A stretch of 48,694 nucleotides of DNA, taken from an uncultured Lachnospiraceae bacterium. GTDB lineage: Bacteria > Bacillota > Clostridia > Lachnospirales > Lachnospiraceae. Shown here piece by piece: positions 8,266 to 15,387 of this stretch; positions within the stretch are counted from its first letter, which is position 1, and every line of letters starts with the position of its first letter. Position numbers and translations under genes: made by a program. The notes below the pieces were generated by a model. That model saw only the letters and a list, made by a program, of their open reading frames with translations. It was not told where the DNA came from and ran no database searches. The DNA lies in NCBI GenBank assembly GCA_910577735.1, contig CAJTOO010000024.1, positions 1 through 48,694 on the forward strand, written 5' to 3'.

Positions 8266-8314
8266 ATATACGGCTTTGTGGGCGTGATACCGTTATGAGC
8301 AACCACCATTCCAC

Positions 8315-8545
8315 GCCAGACATGAAAGGAGCGCGGCATCCGCACCGAACGCGGCGAAAGATTATCTTAAAAGCATGATGAACGGCAAGACCATAATCCC
8401 GACAAAGGCATGGAAAGAAGAATACACCAAGCTGACCGCCGAGAGGAAAACACTCAATCAGCGGTATCTTGCGGCAGGAACAGCGGGAACAGCAACCCCG
8501 CAGAAAACAGGATATGGAGCGATAACAGACAGGGCGGCGGGATAG
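8315..8545 (+). pseudogene. Relaxase C-terminal remnant
   Basis: An open frame without a start codon encodes a tail containing KDYLKSMMNGKTIIPTKAWKEEY, TKLTAERKTLNQRYL and a stop at 8543-8545. This resembles the C-terminus of MobA/VirD2-type relaxases of Tn1549-like elements. The nuclease part is absent: upstream there is only the element end. It is followed by a good terminator, as expected for the end of a mobilization operon. It does not match the C-terminus of the relaxase at 300-1649. Confidence 0.6.
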
Positions 8546-8580
8546 TCAATGCTTATCACCACCGCCCTGTTTTTGTTTTA
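8529..8580 (+). terminator. Terminator after the relaxase remnant
   Basis: ACAGGGCGG (8529-8537) pairs with CCGCCCTGT (8562-8570), followed by TTTTGTTTT. The left arm lies within the last codons of the remnant. Confidence 0.75.
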
Positions 8581-8604
8581 ATCAGCCCGACAAATTGAAA
8601 TCTG

Positions 8605-8811
8605 TCAACCCATCTTATTAAAAATAACCGTTTGTTCTTTTATCGATATTTTTCCTACTTGATAGCCGTACTCTGTAAGTTCCTTTTTGTATTTTAGAAA
8701 AGAGTGGTCTATCGGTATCCCTGCAATATTCTGTATTTCTTCAAAGCTCAATTTAAAAGACGGACTTCCATTATTTTTCACGTATTCCCATAAAGCGCCG
8801 TATTTGCCCAT
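8605..8811 (-). CDS. Small protein, probably winged-helix-like (DUF7662-like)
   Basis: This 68-residue protein (MGKYGALWEYVKNNG start, LSFEEIQNIAGIPID centre) has the helix-turn pattern of the small DUF7662-like family often seen in genomic islands. A clear ribosome binding site (AAGGAGT) lies eight bases before the ATG, supporting real translation. The gene runs against the surrounding genes. Its function is unknown; DNA binding is only a guess from the helix pattern. Confidence 0.55.
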   Translation of the reverse strand: MGKYGALWEYVKNNGSPSFKLSFEEIQNIAGIPIDHSFLKYKKELTEYGYQVGKISIKEQTVIFNKMG

Positions 8812-9386
8812 TGTGTTTTACTCCTTTTAAATCCTGATTTATCAGTTTGTACCGGGGAGAATTATATCATACCCAAATACGAAAAACAATTTCCGTTCTA
8901 TGTCTGTTCCGACTATCCAGACCGTCAACAGGGCAATACCGCCGACAGAGCAGAGAAAGGAGAAGTCAAAAACGCATGATATGTCATTATAAAGTGAATT
9001 TTGGATGGAAATATATTAAAATATTCATTTTCTGACCGATAAATAATATGAGTATAAAGTGAGATAGTGGATAATTACAAAGTAAATCATTCAGTTACGC
9101 ACATCTATATTTGGGGCTTGGTTGGAAGTTGAAACGATTGAGATTGGGTATGCAAAAACACGCTCAGCCACTCTTAACAGCACTAATATGACCTTGAAGT
9201 CTAAAAGAGCGATAGACCTTGATAATGACCGTATAATCGATGGATGGGCTTGCGTTTGGAGATTTGAGAACAGCTATGGTTTTGAAGCCGGAACATTAAG
9301 GCTAGTTCCAAATCTGCAAATTCACTGTGGAATACGATGAATATTACTTTTTATATACATTAAGCCGTATGGGGGAGGTAGCGTAA
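8812..9386. other. Gene-poor stretch
   Basis: Apart from the remnant at 8872-8979 nothing convincing is seen. A TTG-started 72-codon frame at 9122-9340 lacks a ribosome binding site and family resemblance. GGGGGAGG at 9371-9378 is the ribosome binding site of the next gene. Confidence 0.5.
8872..8979 (+). pseudogene. C-terminal remnant of an element protein
   Basis: A frame without a start codon reads about 35 residues including FYVCSDYPDRQQGNTADRA and ends in GEVKNA. The style resembles tails of conjugative-element accessory proteins, but I cannot name the family. It is probably another deletion leftover in this island. Confidence 0.3.
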
Positions 9387-9950
9387 ATGCAGGTTAATTC
9401 TAATTATCAGCAGAATATCATATCATACGAAAATAAGCAGAAAAGTAACGGGACTCCTAGATTTGCACAATATGTAACCGAAAAGAATGAAGAACGGCTT
9501 CGAGATGAAGCGGCAACGGATTTTGAGGAACGTGTGCTACAGAGTGCCGGACCGAATGCTCCACAATCTGTAAAAGATGCTTGGATGGAGACAGTGAAAG
9601 AAGTTGGAGTAAACGGATTGGGTGAAACTAAGAATGGGCGGACTCATATAACAGATATGCACATACAGCAAATTATAGCCCATTATTACGGGTTGTCGAA
9701 TAGTACGGACATTTTGGGTAATTCCGTGGAGTCTGCAATGCGGGCTACTCAAAAAGCTTTATATGATTTTGACCATCCTCTAGAACCTAATCGGGTTATG
9801 AGTATTGAAGAACAACAGGCACTTGTAAAGGAAAGGCAGTTTTATGTATCTTTTCTGGATAAATTGGAAAAGCTGCTGACAGGGAATAAGGAGCAAAATG
9901 GAACAGACTTGTACGGCGCAATCAACAGAGGTCTTTTGCGTAGTAAATGA
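9387..9950 (+). CDS. Unknown island protein
   Basis: This 187-residue soluble protein has no recognised family. It has no signal peptide or membrane segment. It is rich in polar residues at the N-terminus and helical in the middle (DAWMETVKEVGVNGLGET, HIQQIIAHYYGLSNSTDIL). A strong ribosome binding site (GGGGGAGG) precedes the ATG and a good terminator follows, so it is a complete single-gene unit. No neighbour suggests its job. A phage or element structural or regulatory role is possible but unsupported. Confidence 0.6.
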   Translation: MQVNSNYQQNIISYENKQKSNGTPRFAQYVTEKNEERLRDEAATDFEERVLQSAGPNAPQSVKDAWMETVKEVGVNGLGETKNGRTHITDMHIQQIIAHYYGLSNSTDILGNSVESAMRATQKALYDFDHPLEPNRVMSIEEQQALVKERQFYVSFLDKLEKLLTGNKEQNGTDLYGAINRGLLRSK

Positions 9951-9980
9951 TTTTGTTGTGCGTAAATTGTTACGGGAGTA

Positions 9981-10017
9981 TGCACCATGTGAAGATTAGC
10001 ATGGTGCATATTTTGTT
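9981..10017 (+). terminator. Terminator of the 9387-9950 gene
   Basis: TGCACCATG (9981-9989) pairs perfectly with CATGGTGCA (10000-10008), followed by TATTTTGTTT. The group II intron remnant begins directly after it. Confidence 0.8.
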
Positions 10018-10359
10018 TGCCCAGCATGGGAGTTCTCTAACGGGTGCAAGTCCCAAATCCGCCCGGCAGTGGGAAGGATACAGCCGAAGCCAAGGGTGTC
10101 CATCGTGAGGTGGAATCTGAAGAAAGGATTAGACAAAACTCTGGCTTGTTGCATTTGAGGATAAATACAGGGATAAGGTTGCCAAACAGACCAAAGTCCG
10201 ATAACTGTACGGAACTGTAGTTAGTAGTTATGGAGTGAGTATAAGAGGGAAAGAGCGTGTGAGTACCCGGGGAGGTCTCGTGGACGCATCCAAAGCGATA
10301 GAACATTCGCGGGAGCGGTTGAAACAAGATTTACCACGAGAAGTCAGTAGAGGTCATAG
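10015..10359 (+). ncRNA. Truncated group II intron, 5' ribozyme domains only
   Basis: The order of conserved blocks matches bacterial group II intron RNA: GCCCAGCATGGG near the 5' end, GGGTGCAAGTCCC, CAAGGGTGTCC followed by GGTGGAATCTGAAG, ACCCGGGGAGGTCT, and GAAGTCAGTAGAGGTCATAG. The 5' end reads GTTTG instead of the usual GTGYG. After 10359 the sequence becomes unrelated: no reverse transcriptase/maturase and no domains V-VI are present, so it cannot splice. It sits immediately behind a terminator hairpin, the favoured insertion site of class C introns. Confidence 0.85.
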
Positions 10360-10541
10360 CCTTCCCACGTCCTGTGAACAGAGTTACCCACAATTCTAAA
10401 AGACAGCCAGTTATACACATTACCGCCAATGCCGACTACTACGGAATCCCTCTCATTCATTCCTGTATATATCCAGTAGTTGTAAAGCGTACAAAATCAG
10501 TACATAATCAAGGCATCTAAATACGTTGGAGGAAATGCAGT
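10360..10541. other. No gene visible
   Basis: Unrelated sequence after the intron break. It ends with GGAGG at 10529-10533, the ribosome binding site of the RpiR-type gene. Confidence 0.5.
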
Positions 10542-11255
10542 ATGTTTTCGTATGAAGAAATACAAAAGTACAACGAAACAGATATTCGTATTTACAAATA
10601 TATCGTTTCTGATATTGATAAAATACAATACATGACCATTAGAGAGCTTGCAAAAGAACTCCAAGTATCTACGTCTACCATATTGCGCTTTTGCAATAAA
10701 AACAATTTTGACGGGTATTCAGAATTTAAAGAAGCTCTGAAAAAAGAGATTACCTTGCAGGCTGCCTGCCCGCCTATGGAAGATTTGCAGGAACTTTCGG
10801 ATTTTTTTACAAGGGCAAATTCAAGTGCATTTGAGGAAAAATTATTGTTTGCGATTGACGTTCTTAGAAAAGCTGATTTGATAATCTTTATCGGAATGGG
10901 TTCATCAGGAACATTAGCAAAATACGGAGCAAGATATTTTTCCAATATGGGGCATTTTGCCGTAGGGCTTGAAGATGCGCTTTATCCGATAGATTCTTTT
11001 CGCTGGAAGAACACCGTCGTTATTGCTTTTTCAGAAAGCGGTGAAACCGAAAGACTGATTGAAGCAATTAACCAGTTTAAGAAAAAGAAATGCTGCGTGT
11101 TAAGCATTACTAATTCCCCGCTCTCAACTTTGGCAAAATTATCAGATTGGAATTTCTCTTATAACTTAAATACGAAACGGATTAACGGCGGATATAACGG
11201 AACGACACAAGTCCCAGTCATTTTTGTTATTGAAACACTTGCAAAAAGAATATAA
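10542..11255 (+). CDS. MurR/RpiR-family transcriptional regulator
   Basis: This 237-residue regulator has an N-terminal RpiR-type helix-turn-helix (MTIRELAKELQVSTSTILRFCNK, about residues 31-53) and a C-terminal SIS sugar-phosphate-binding domain (LIIFIGMGSSGTLAKYGARYF; TVVIAFSESGETERLIEAI). Members respond to phosphosugars. It is slightly short for the family but both domains are present, ending at a normal terminal helix. GGAGG lies nine bases before the ATG. A terminator follows, so it is separate from the acetyltransferase and HAD genes, though these may be functionally linked. Confidence 0.88.
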   Translation: MFSYEEIQKYNETDIRIYKYIVSDIDKIQYMTIRELAKELQVSTSTILRFCNKNNFDGYSEFKEALKKEITLQAACPPMEDLQELSDFFTRANSSAFEEKLLFAIDVLRKADLIIFIGMGSSGTLAKYGARYFSNMGHFAVGLEDALYPIDSFRWKNTVVIAFSESGETERLIEAINQFKKKKCCVLSITNSPLSTLAKLSDWNFSYNLNTKRINGGYNGTTQVPVIFVIETLAKRI

Positions 11256-11263
11256 GGAAACAG

Positions 11264-11293
11264 CCTGTTACTTGCTTTGTAACAGGTTTTTTT
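11264..11293 (+). terminator. Terminator after the RpiR-type gene
   Basis: CCTGTTAC (11264-11271) pairs with GTAACAGG (11279-11286), followed by seven T. Confidence 0.85.
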
Positions 11294-11319
11294 CTACCAT
11301 GAAACACAGAGGTGACATT

Positions 11320-11913
11320 ATGACCGAATTGGAAAAATGTATGGCGGGAGAAGATTATAACTGTCATGACAAAATCTTTCTGGACTTTAAAAGCCATGCG
11401 AGAAAATTGTTGCAGGAATACAATGCCCTTGCATATGAACAGAAAGAGGAAAAAGAAAAAATTCTAAAAGAGTTATGTGGAAAGATTGGTACAAAAGTAT
11501 CTGTTGCATCACCATTTATATGCGATTATGGGCGAAACATTTTCATGGGAAATAATGTATCAGTCAACATGAATTGTACTTTTGTAGATTGCAATGAAAT
11601 TATCATCGGAGATAATGTGCTGATTGCTTCAAATGTACAGCTTTATACAGCAACACACCCTGTTGAGTTAGCGGAAAGATATGTTCAGAATCCCGAAACA
11701 GGTGAGTTAGTCCGGCATACCTATGCATTGCCAATAAAAATTGGGAATGGCTGTTGGTTAGGGGGAGGTGTTATTGTTCTTCCGGGTGTAACAATAGGTG
11801 ACGGTTCTGTCATAGGAGCTGGAAGCGTTGTCACAAAAGATATACCAGAAAACTCATTGGCAGTAGGCAACCCCTGTCATGTAATACGGAAGATTAACGG
11901 AGAAAATATGTAA
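11320..11913 (+). CDS. Sugar O-acetyltransferase (maltose/galactoside acetyltransferase type)
   Basis: This 197-residue protein transfers acetyl groups from acetyl-CoA to sugars. It has the N-terminal maltose acetyltransferase helix domain (MTELEKCMAGEDYNCHD) and a left-handed beta-helix with hexapeptide repeats (IIIGDNVLIASNVQLYTATH, catalytic histidine in ATHPV; GNGCWLGGGVIVLPGVTIGDGSVIGAGSVVTKDIP). The start at 11320 has GAGGTGAC before it and begins at the typical N-terminus; an upstream extension to 11224 would overlap the terminator and is unlikely. Its last base overlaps the ATG of the HAD gene, so the two are coupled. Confidence 0.9.
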   Translation: MTELEKCMAGEDYNCHDKIFLDFKSHARKLLQEYNALAYEQKEEKEKILKELCGKIGTKVSVASPFICDYGRNIFMGNNVSVNMNCTFVDCNEIIIGDNVLIASNVQLYTATHPVELAERYVQNPETGELVRHTYALPIKIGNGCWLGGGVIVLPGVTIGDGSVIGAGSVVTKDIPENSLAVGNPCHVIRKINGENM

Positions 11914-12596
11914 TGTTTAAAATAGTTGCTTTTGATATGGACGGAACAATAGCCGATACCATTCCCCTGTGTATAACAGCATTTCGCAATAGCGTATCTC
12001 CTTATACAGACCATGAACTTAGCAGAGAGGAAATCTTGCATACGTTTGGGCTTAATGAAATCGGTATGGTAAAAGCTATTGCTGGTCAGAAATGGGAATC
12101 AGCGATTGAGGATTTTTATTGTCAATATGAATCGCTGCACAATGAGGTTACAAGTGTATTTCCAGGAATATTGAAACTGATTGCCTTTTTGAAAAAGAAG
12201 AATATTACCGTGGCATTGATTACGGGGAAAGGAGAAAAAAGCTGTACAATTACTTTAGAAAAATTGGGCTTGTCAAAAATATTTGATGAAACATTATATG
12301 GTTCAGAAATATCCCCAAACAAGAAAAAGAATATGGAATATCTCTTGAAAAAATATTCTATTTCCAAAGAGGAATTTTGCTATATAGGAGATACGGTTCA
12401 AGATATAAAAGACTGCCAAGAGGTAGGCGTGATTTGCTTTTCGGCGGCATGGCAGGAATCCGCTAATGCTGATATTTTGGAAAAAGAAAATCCTAATCAT
12501 GTGTTTTATTGTGTAAATGATTTGTATGAATATTTTATTCCAGATTTACGATTGCCCGCCGAAGAAGAACAGCAGACAGGCGCAGGAACGCTTTGA
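11913..12596 (+). CDS. HAD-family phosphatase with a foreign TnpV-derived tail
   Basis: This 227-residue protein is a phosphoglycolate-phosphatase-like HAD hydrolase. Motif I is DMDGTIADT (residues 8-16), motif II is in ALITGKG, the motif III lysine is around SPNKKKN, and motif IV is YIGDTVQDIKDC. It likely dephosphorylates a small phosphorylated metabolite. The normal fold ends near DLYEYF; the last 19 residues (IPDLRLPAEEEQQTGAGTL, from 12537) resemble the N-terminus of transposon protein TnpV read in frame. The natural stop codon was therefore replaced by transposon sequence. The catalytic core is intact. Confidence 0.85.
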   Translation: MFKIVAFDMDGTIADTIPLCITAFRNSVSPYTDHELSREEILHTFGLNEIGMVKAIAGQKWESAIEDFYCQYESLHNEVTSVFPGILKLIAFLKKKNITVALITGKGEKSCTITLEKLGLSKIFDETLYGSEISPNKKKNMEYLLKKYSISKEEFCYIGDTVQDIKDCQEVGVICFSAAWQESANADILEKENPNHVFYCVNDLYEYFIPDLRLPAEEEQQTGAGTL

Positions 12597-12739
12597 AAGG
12601 CTTGTTGAGGACATGAAACAGACACAAGGCATAACAGAACAACTAAAGGCTGAAAATGCCTTAGAATGGGTAGGACGGTTAGGCAATATAAGAGCTTGTG
12701 CAAAGGGAGATTGTAAACAAGGTAATCATTTTTGCATAA
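12537..12739 (+). pseudogene. tnpV remnant with internal deletion and frameshifts
   Basis: TnpV is a small accessory protein of Tn1549-like elements. Three pieces are readable in three frames: IPDLRLPAEEE (12537 on, fused to the HAD frame), KKNSRQAQERFERLVEDMKQ through NALEWVGRLGNIRACAK (12562-12694) and EIVNKVIIFA with stop at 12737-12739. The 40 or so residues normally between the first two are missing, and a one-base shift separates the last two. The family match is from memory of its motifs. Confidence 0.6.
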
Positions 12740-12843
12740 GTGAACAAAAGCGGCAGGGAGAAATCTCTGTCGTTTTTTTAAATGTCAAGAATTTTGTGGA
12801 TTTTGCAAATAAGTGATTTCTGCGCTATGACAAATTATGGTTA

Positions 12844-12898
12844 TTGCATAAATTTAAGAATGGTGCTAAGATAGTTATTGACTTTTAGTCAATAACTA
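12844..12898 (+). promoter_or_regulatory. tetR promoter with TetR-type operator
   Basis: TTGCAT (12844-12849) and TAAGAT (12867-12872) with 17 bases between and TG one base before the -10 form a good extended promoter. Just downstream lies a perfect palindrome, TAGTTATTGAC (12872-12882) and GTCAATAACTA (12888-12898). It is well placed for autorepression by the TetR protein. Confidence 0.75.
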
Positions 12899-12922
12899 AA
12901 TACAAAGGAGGTGAAATAACAT

Positions 12923-13633
12923 TTGGCTAGACCTGTAAAAAAGACCCCGGAACAATGGAAAAAGGAAATACTGGATGCAGCGCAGAAACTGTTTATCTCC
13001 AAAGGGTACGAAGAAACTTCGGTTTCTGACATTATGGATGTGGTAGGCGGAGCAAAAGGAATGTTTTACCGTTGTTTTCAAAGCAAAGAGGAAGTAATGT
13101 GCACATTGGGCAATCAAATGTTTTTCGAGGACAACCCATTTGAAATAGTCAAGGGGAGGAATGATTTGAATGGTCTGCAAAAAATTAGGTTGTTGCTTAC
13201 ACTGAATCAGTCGGACGTTGAACGAAATCAGATAAATATGCAGGCAGTCCAGATTTTGAAAGACCCGCACATTTTAGAGGCGGCAGTTGCAGAAAACAGG
13301 CGTGTATTAACTCCCTTGTGGCTGGAATTGCTGGAGGAGGGAAAGAAGGACGGTTCTATCAAGACGGAATACATAAAGGAGCTTTCCGAGCTTTTGCCGC
13401 TTATCAACTTTTGGTTCATGCCCTCGGTATTCCCTGCTACAGAGGAAGAACTGCTTCATAAATACCATTTTGTGAAAGAAGTGTTAGCCCATATGGGACT
13501 GCCGCTTTATGATGATGATACGACAACCTTTACAGAAAAATTTATCACCGCGATTACGGAAACACCCTGCGGGCATACCTTTAAGTCGGAAAAAGCCGAC
13601 AGCAACAGTGAAAAAGAAGGGAATCAGCTATGA
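12923..13633 (+). CDS. TetR/AcrR-family transcriptional repressor
   Basis: This 236-residue regulator has the N-terminal TetR DNA-binding domain (EILDAAQKLFISKGYEETSVSDIMDVVGGAKGMFYRCFQSKEEV, residues 15-58) and a helical ligand domain. Translation starts at a TTG with AGGAGGTG eight bases upstream; no ATG fits. A palindromic operator covers its promoter. Its stop overlaps the ATG of an MFS transporter gene as ATGA, so it normally controls an efflux pump. That pump gene is broken, leaving the repressor as the only intact member. Codon 178 onward (FVKEVLAHMGL) keeps the helical pattern. Confidence 0.9.
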   Translation: MARPVKKTPEQWKKEILDAAQKLFISKGYEETSVSDIMDVVGGAKGMFYRCFQSKEEVMCTLGNQMFFEDNPFEIVKGRNDLNGLQKIRLLLTLNQSDVERNQINMQAVQILKDPHILEAAVAENRRVLTPLWLELLEEGKKDGSIKTEYIKELSELLPLINFWFMPSVFPATEEELLHKYHFVKEVLAHMGLPLYDDDTTTFTEKFITAITETPCGHTFKSEKADSNSEKEGNQL

Positions 13634-14010
13634 CGGAAAAATTATTTACCAAAAATTTCACGCTTATTATTTAAGGGCAGCCATATTTGCAGGGATATTG
13701 TCTGCTGCTACAATCCCGACCATTCTTTTGTCACCGCTTGGCGGACAGGGCAGACAGACGGAATATTATGGCGTCTTTATCTTATCTGATTGCCCCTATG
13801 TTGGGCGGTGTACTGTATGCCATGTTTGGACTGAAACCAGTAATGTATGCGAGCGTTGTCTGTTTTTTAATTACTGCCCTGTTTGAATGTTTTATAAGAT
13901 TTAGCTATCAGCGTATTCAAAGTCAAGGCGGTGTGTTTCAGATTGTTAAGCAGGATTTTTTATCGAGTATGCAGTATATTTCAAAGGAACGGCAGGAGGT
14001 GTCAGCATGA
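13630..14010 (+). pseudogene. MFS efflux transporter, shredded by internal deletions
   Basis: Pieces of one MFS drug-exporter-type protein follow in order but in different frames. MTEKLFTKNFTLII ends at a TAA. Then comes IFAGILSAATIPTILLSPLGG, then ADRADRRNIM joined directly to ASLSYLIAPMLGGVLYAMFGLKPVMYASVVCF and on to QQDFLSS-like residues ending near 13998. The parts between (first and about third to fifth membrane helices) and the whole C-terminal half are missing. It cannot be functional. It is translationally coupled to the upstream tetR gene through ATGA. Confidence 0.8.
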
Positions 14011-14153
14011 AGCGGGAAAAATGGTTATTGTGTCCTGTATGCGGAAACAAGACGAGATTGAAATTCTTACAATATATAGAAATGATAACATCCCTATGGA
14101 AAATTCCCCATTCTCATATGTTTTGTGCTATACTGTTTTATTATGATGATTGA
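14007..14153 (+). pseudogene. Truncated cysteine-rich KTR-type small protein
   Basis: The first 19 residues (MKREKWLLCPVCGNKTRLK) match the start of the small cysteine-rich KTR proteins common in Tn916/Tn1549-type elements, with one CxxC zinc knuckle. The second knuckle is gone. After residue 19 the frame continues into unrelated sequence and ends at 14153. AGGAGG precedes the ATG. Confidence 0.6.
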
Positions 14154-14658
14154 AACAGAGAGTCTTATTCTTGACAAGGCAAAATTTTCAGATTGGAAAG
14201 AAATGTATGATAACGTCTGGTCACAGCCTGAAAGTGCAAAATATATGGCATGGAATATTACAACAAGTGAAGCGGATGCAAAAATAAGAATCCGTAAAAC
14301 CATTGCATTTCAGAAAGCGCATGACACATATTTGGTCTATGAAAAAGCAAGCGGTAAGGCAATCGGATTTGCCGGCGTAGAAAAAACAGGACCATACCTA
14401 TATCAGGAAATGGGGATATGTTTGGGCCCGAATTATGTGAGAAGAGGGTTTGGTAAGCAGATTCTTAAAGCGTTAATTCAATATTGTAAAGAAGAATTTG
14501 GTGCAAAGGAATTTATCTGTTTCGCAAGAGAGGAAAACATAGCTTCTAATCTATTGGTGAAGTCGTTAGGTTTTACAGTGGTTTCTTCCGAGATGAAAAC
14601 AGACACCCGGGACGGACACAGGTATCATCTTTTGCAATATAGCTTAAAGCTATCGTAA
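14143..14658 (+). CDS. GNAT-family N-acetyltransferase
   Basis: This protein of about 171 residues has the RimJ/RimL-like GNAT fold: ESLILDKAKFSDW at the start, the IGFAGVEK strand, the acetyl-CoA loop GPNYVRRGFGKQILKALIQYC, and the ENIASNLLVKSLGF segment near the end. The substrate is unknown, probably a protein N-terminus or a small amine. No Shine-Dalgarno lies before ATG 14143, and a TATACT (14129-14134) is so close that the transcript may begin nearly at the start codon. It overlaps the KTR remnant by a few bases. Confidence 0.85.
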   Translation: MMIETESLILDKAKFSDWKEMYDNVWSQPESAKYMAWNITTSEADAKIRIRKTIAFQKAHDTYLVYEKASGKAIGFAGVEKTGPYLYQEMGICLGPNYVRRGFGKQILKALIQYCKEEFGAKEFICFAREENIASNLLVKSLGFTVVSSEMKTDTRDGHRYHLLQYSLKLS

Positions 14659-14677
14659 GACCGGAGGGACACCGACA

Positions 14678-15040
14678 ATGAAATTAAAAAACGTTCTGAT
14701 TGTTGTAAAAGATATCGAAAAATCGAAACGGTTTTATCATGATCTGTTTGGCCTTGATATGGTGCTTGACAATGAGGGCAATATGATTTTAACGGAAGGT
14801 CTTGTGCTCCAGGATGAAAAAATCTGGAGAAAATTTTTGGGAAAAGAGATTATTCCGAAAGGCAATGCCTGTGAGCTGTATTTTGAAGAACGGGATATAG
14901 AAGCATTTATTGAAAAGTTGGAAAGAATGTATCCCGAGGTTACCTATGTCAATCGGCTTATGACCCATGGCTGGGGACAAAGGGTAATCCGCTTTTATGA
15001 TTTAGACGGTAATCTGATTGAGGTGGGGACGCCTGTCTGA
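14678..15040 (+). CDS. VOC-family (glyoxalase-like) protein
   Basis: This 120-residue protein has the two beta-alpha-beta-beta-beta modules of the vicinal oxygen chelate fold: VLIVVKDIEKSKRFYHDLFGLDMV at the start and VIRFYDLDGNLIEVGTPV at the end. E117 is the usual metal-ligand position. The first-strand histidine is replaced (NVLIVV) and the middle ligand is not obvious, so enzymatic activity is uncertain; binding or resistance roles occur in this family. GGAGGG precedes the ATG. It may be co-transcribed with the GNAT gene 19 bases upstream. Confidence 0.85.
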   Translation: MKLKNVLIVVKDIEKSKRFYHDLFGLDMVLDNEGNMILTEGLVLQDEKIWRKFLGKEIIPKGNACELYFEERDIEAFIEKLERMYPEVTYVNRLMTHGWGQRVIRFYDLDGNLIEVGTPV

Positions 15041-15180
15041 GCGATATTTGGGCCGAAAGAGGAGAAAGCAGGAAAATACTTGAAAAACAAAATCTGCACG
15101 CTTTTAAAGCACAAATAAGGTAGCTGTCTCCAGGCGCTTCCAAGTAAAATGAAAGAAAAAGCCGCAGGGGGACAACTGAT

Positions 15181-15375
15181 ATGGCAGCAGATCATAAGGA
15201 AAATGCGGAAACAAAAGTTGACGGAAATTGGATTCGCTGTAAAGGGAACTGCTTTCAGACAGTGGCGGGGGAAAGCAGACGCTGTGAATCTTACGGACAT
15301 CATGAGTGGTGTTGTAATTATATGGTAAATCAGAATCTGCCTGCGCCAGAGTTTTTCGAAGCCTGCGATGCGTGA
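15181..15375 (+). CDS. Small cysteine/histidine-rich protein, unrecognised
   Basis: This 64-residue frame has six cysteines (CKGNC, RRC, WCC and a late C) and a HH pair, suggesting metal binding. AGGGGG precedes the ATG and the next gene (DUF4867) starts twelve bases after its stop, which supports an operon. I do not recognise a family. A competing frame from 15149 (59 residues, basic, no cysteines) overlaps it, so which one is real is open. Confidence 0.4.
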   Translation: MAADHKENAETKVDGNWIRCKGNCFQTVAGESRRCESYGHHEWCCNYMVNQNLPAPEFFEACDA

Positions 15376-15387
15376 AGGAGGCAGAAT

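Larger units (their letters stand above)
8234..14160. mobile_element. Decaying mobile-element island
   Basis: The block starts at the repeat next to mgtE. It contains a relaxase tail, several small or unknown genes, a group II intron piece, a frameshifted tnpV, TetR with a broken MFS gene, and a truncated KTR-type gene, mixed with intact regulator and enzyme genes. Most broken genes are missing internal segments rather than being cut once, which suggests repeated small deletions in DNA no longer under selection. The right limit is uncertain and could extend to about 15100. Confidence 0.6.

Noticed and set aside
8847..9035. 62-codon frame
   Set aside because: Wrong frame relative to the better protein-like remnant at 8872-8979; no family resemblance.
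9122..9340. TTG-started 72-codon frame
   Set aside because: No ribosome binding site, no recognisable domain, lies in decayed DNA.
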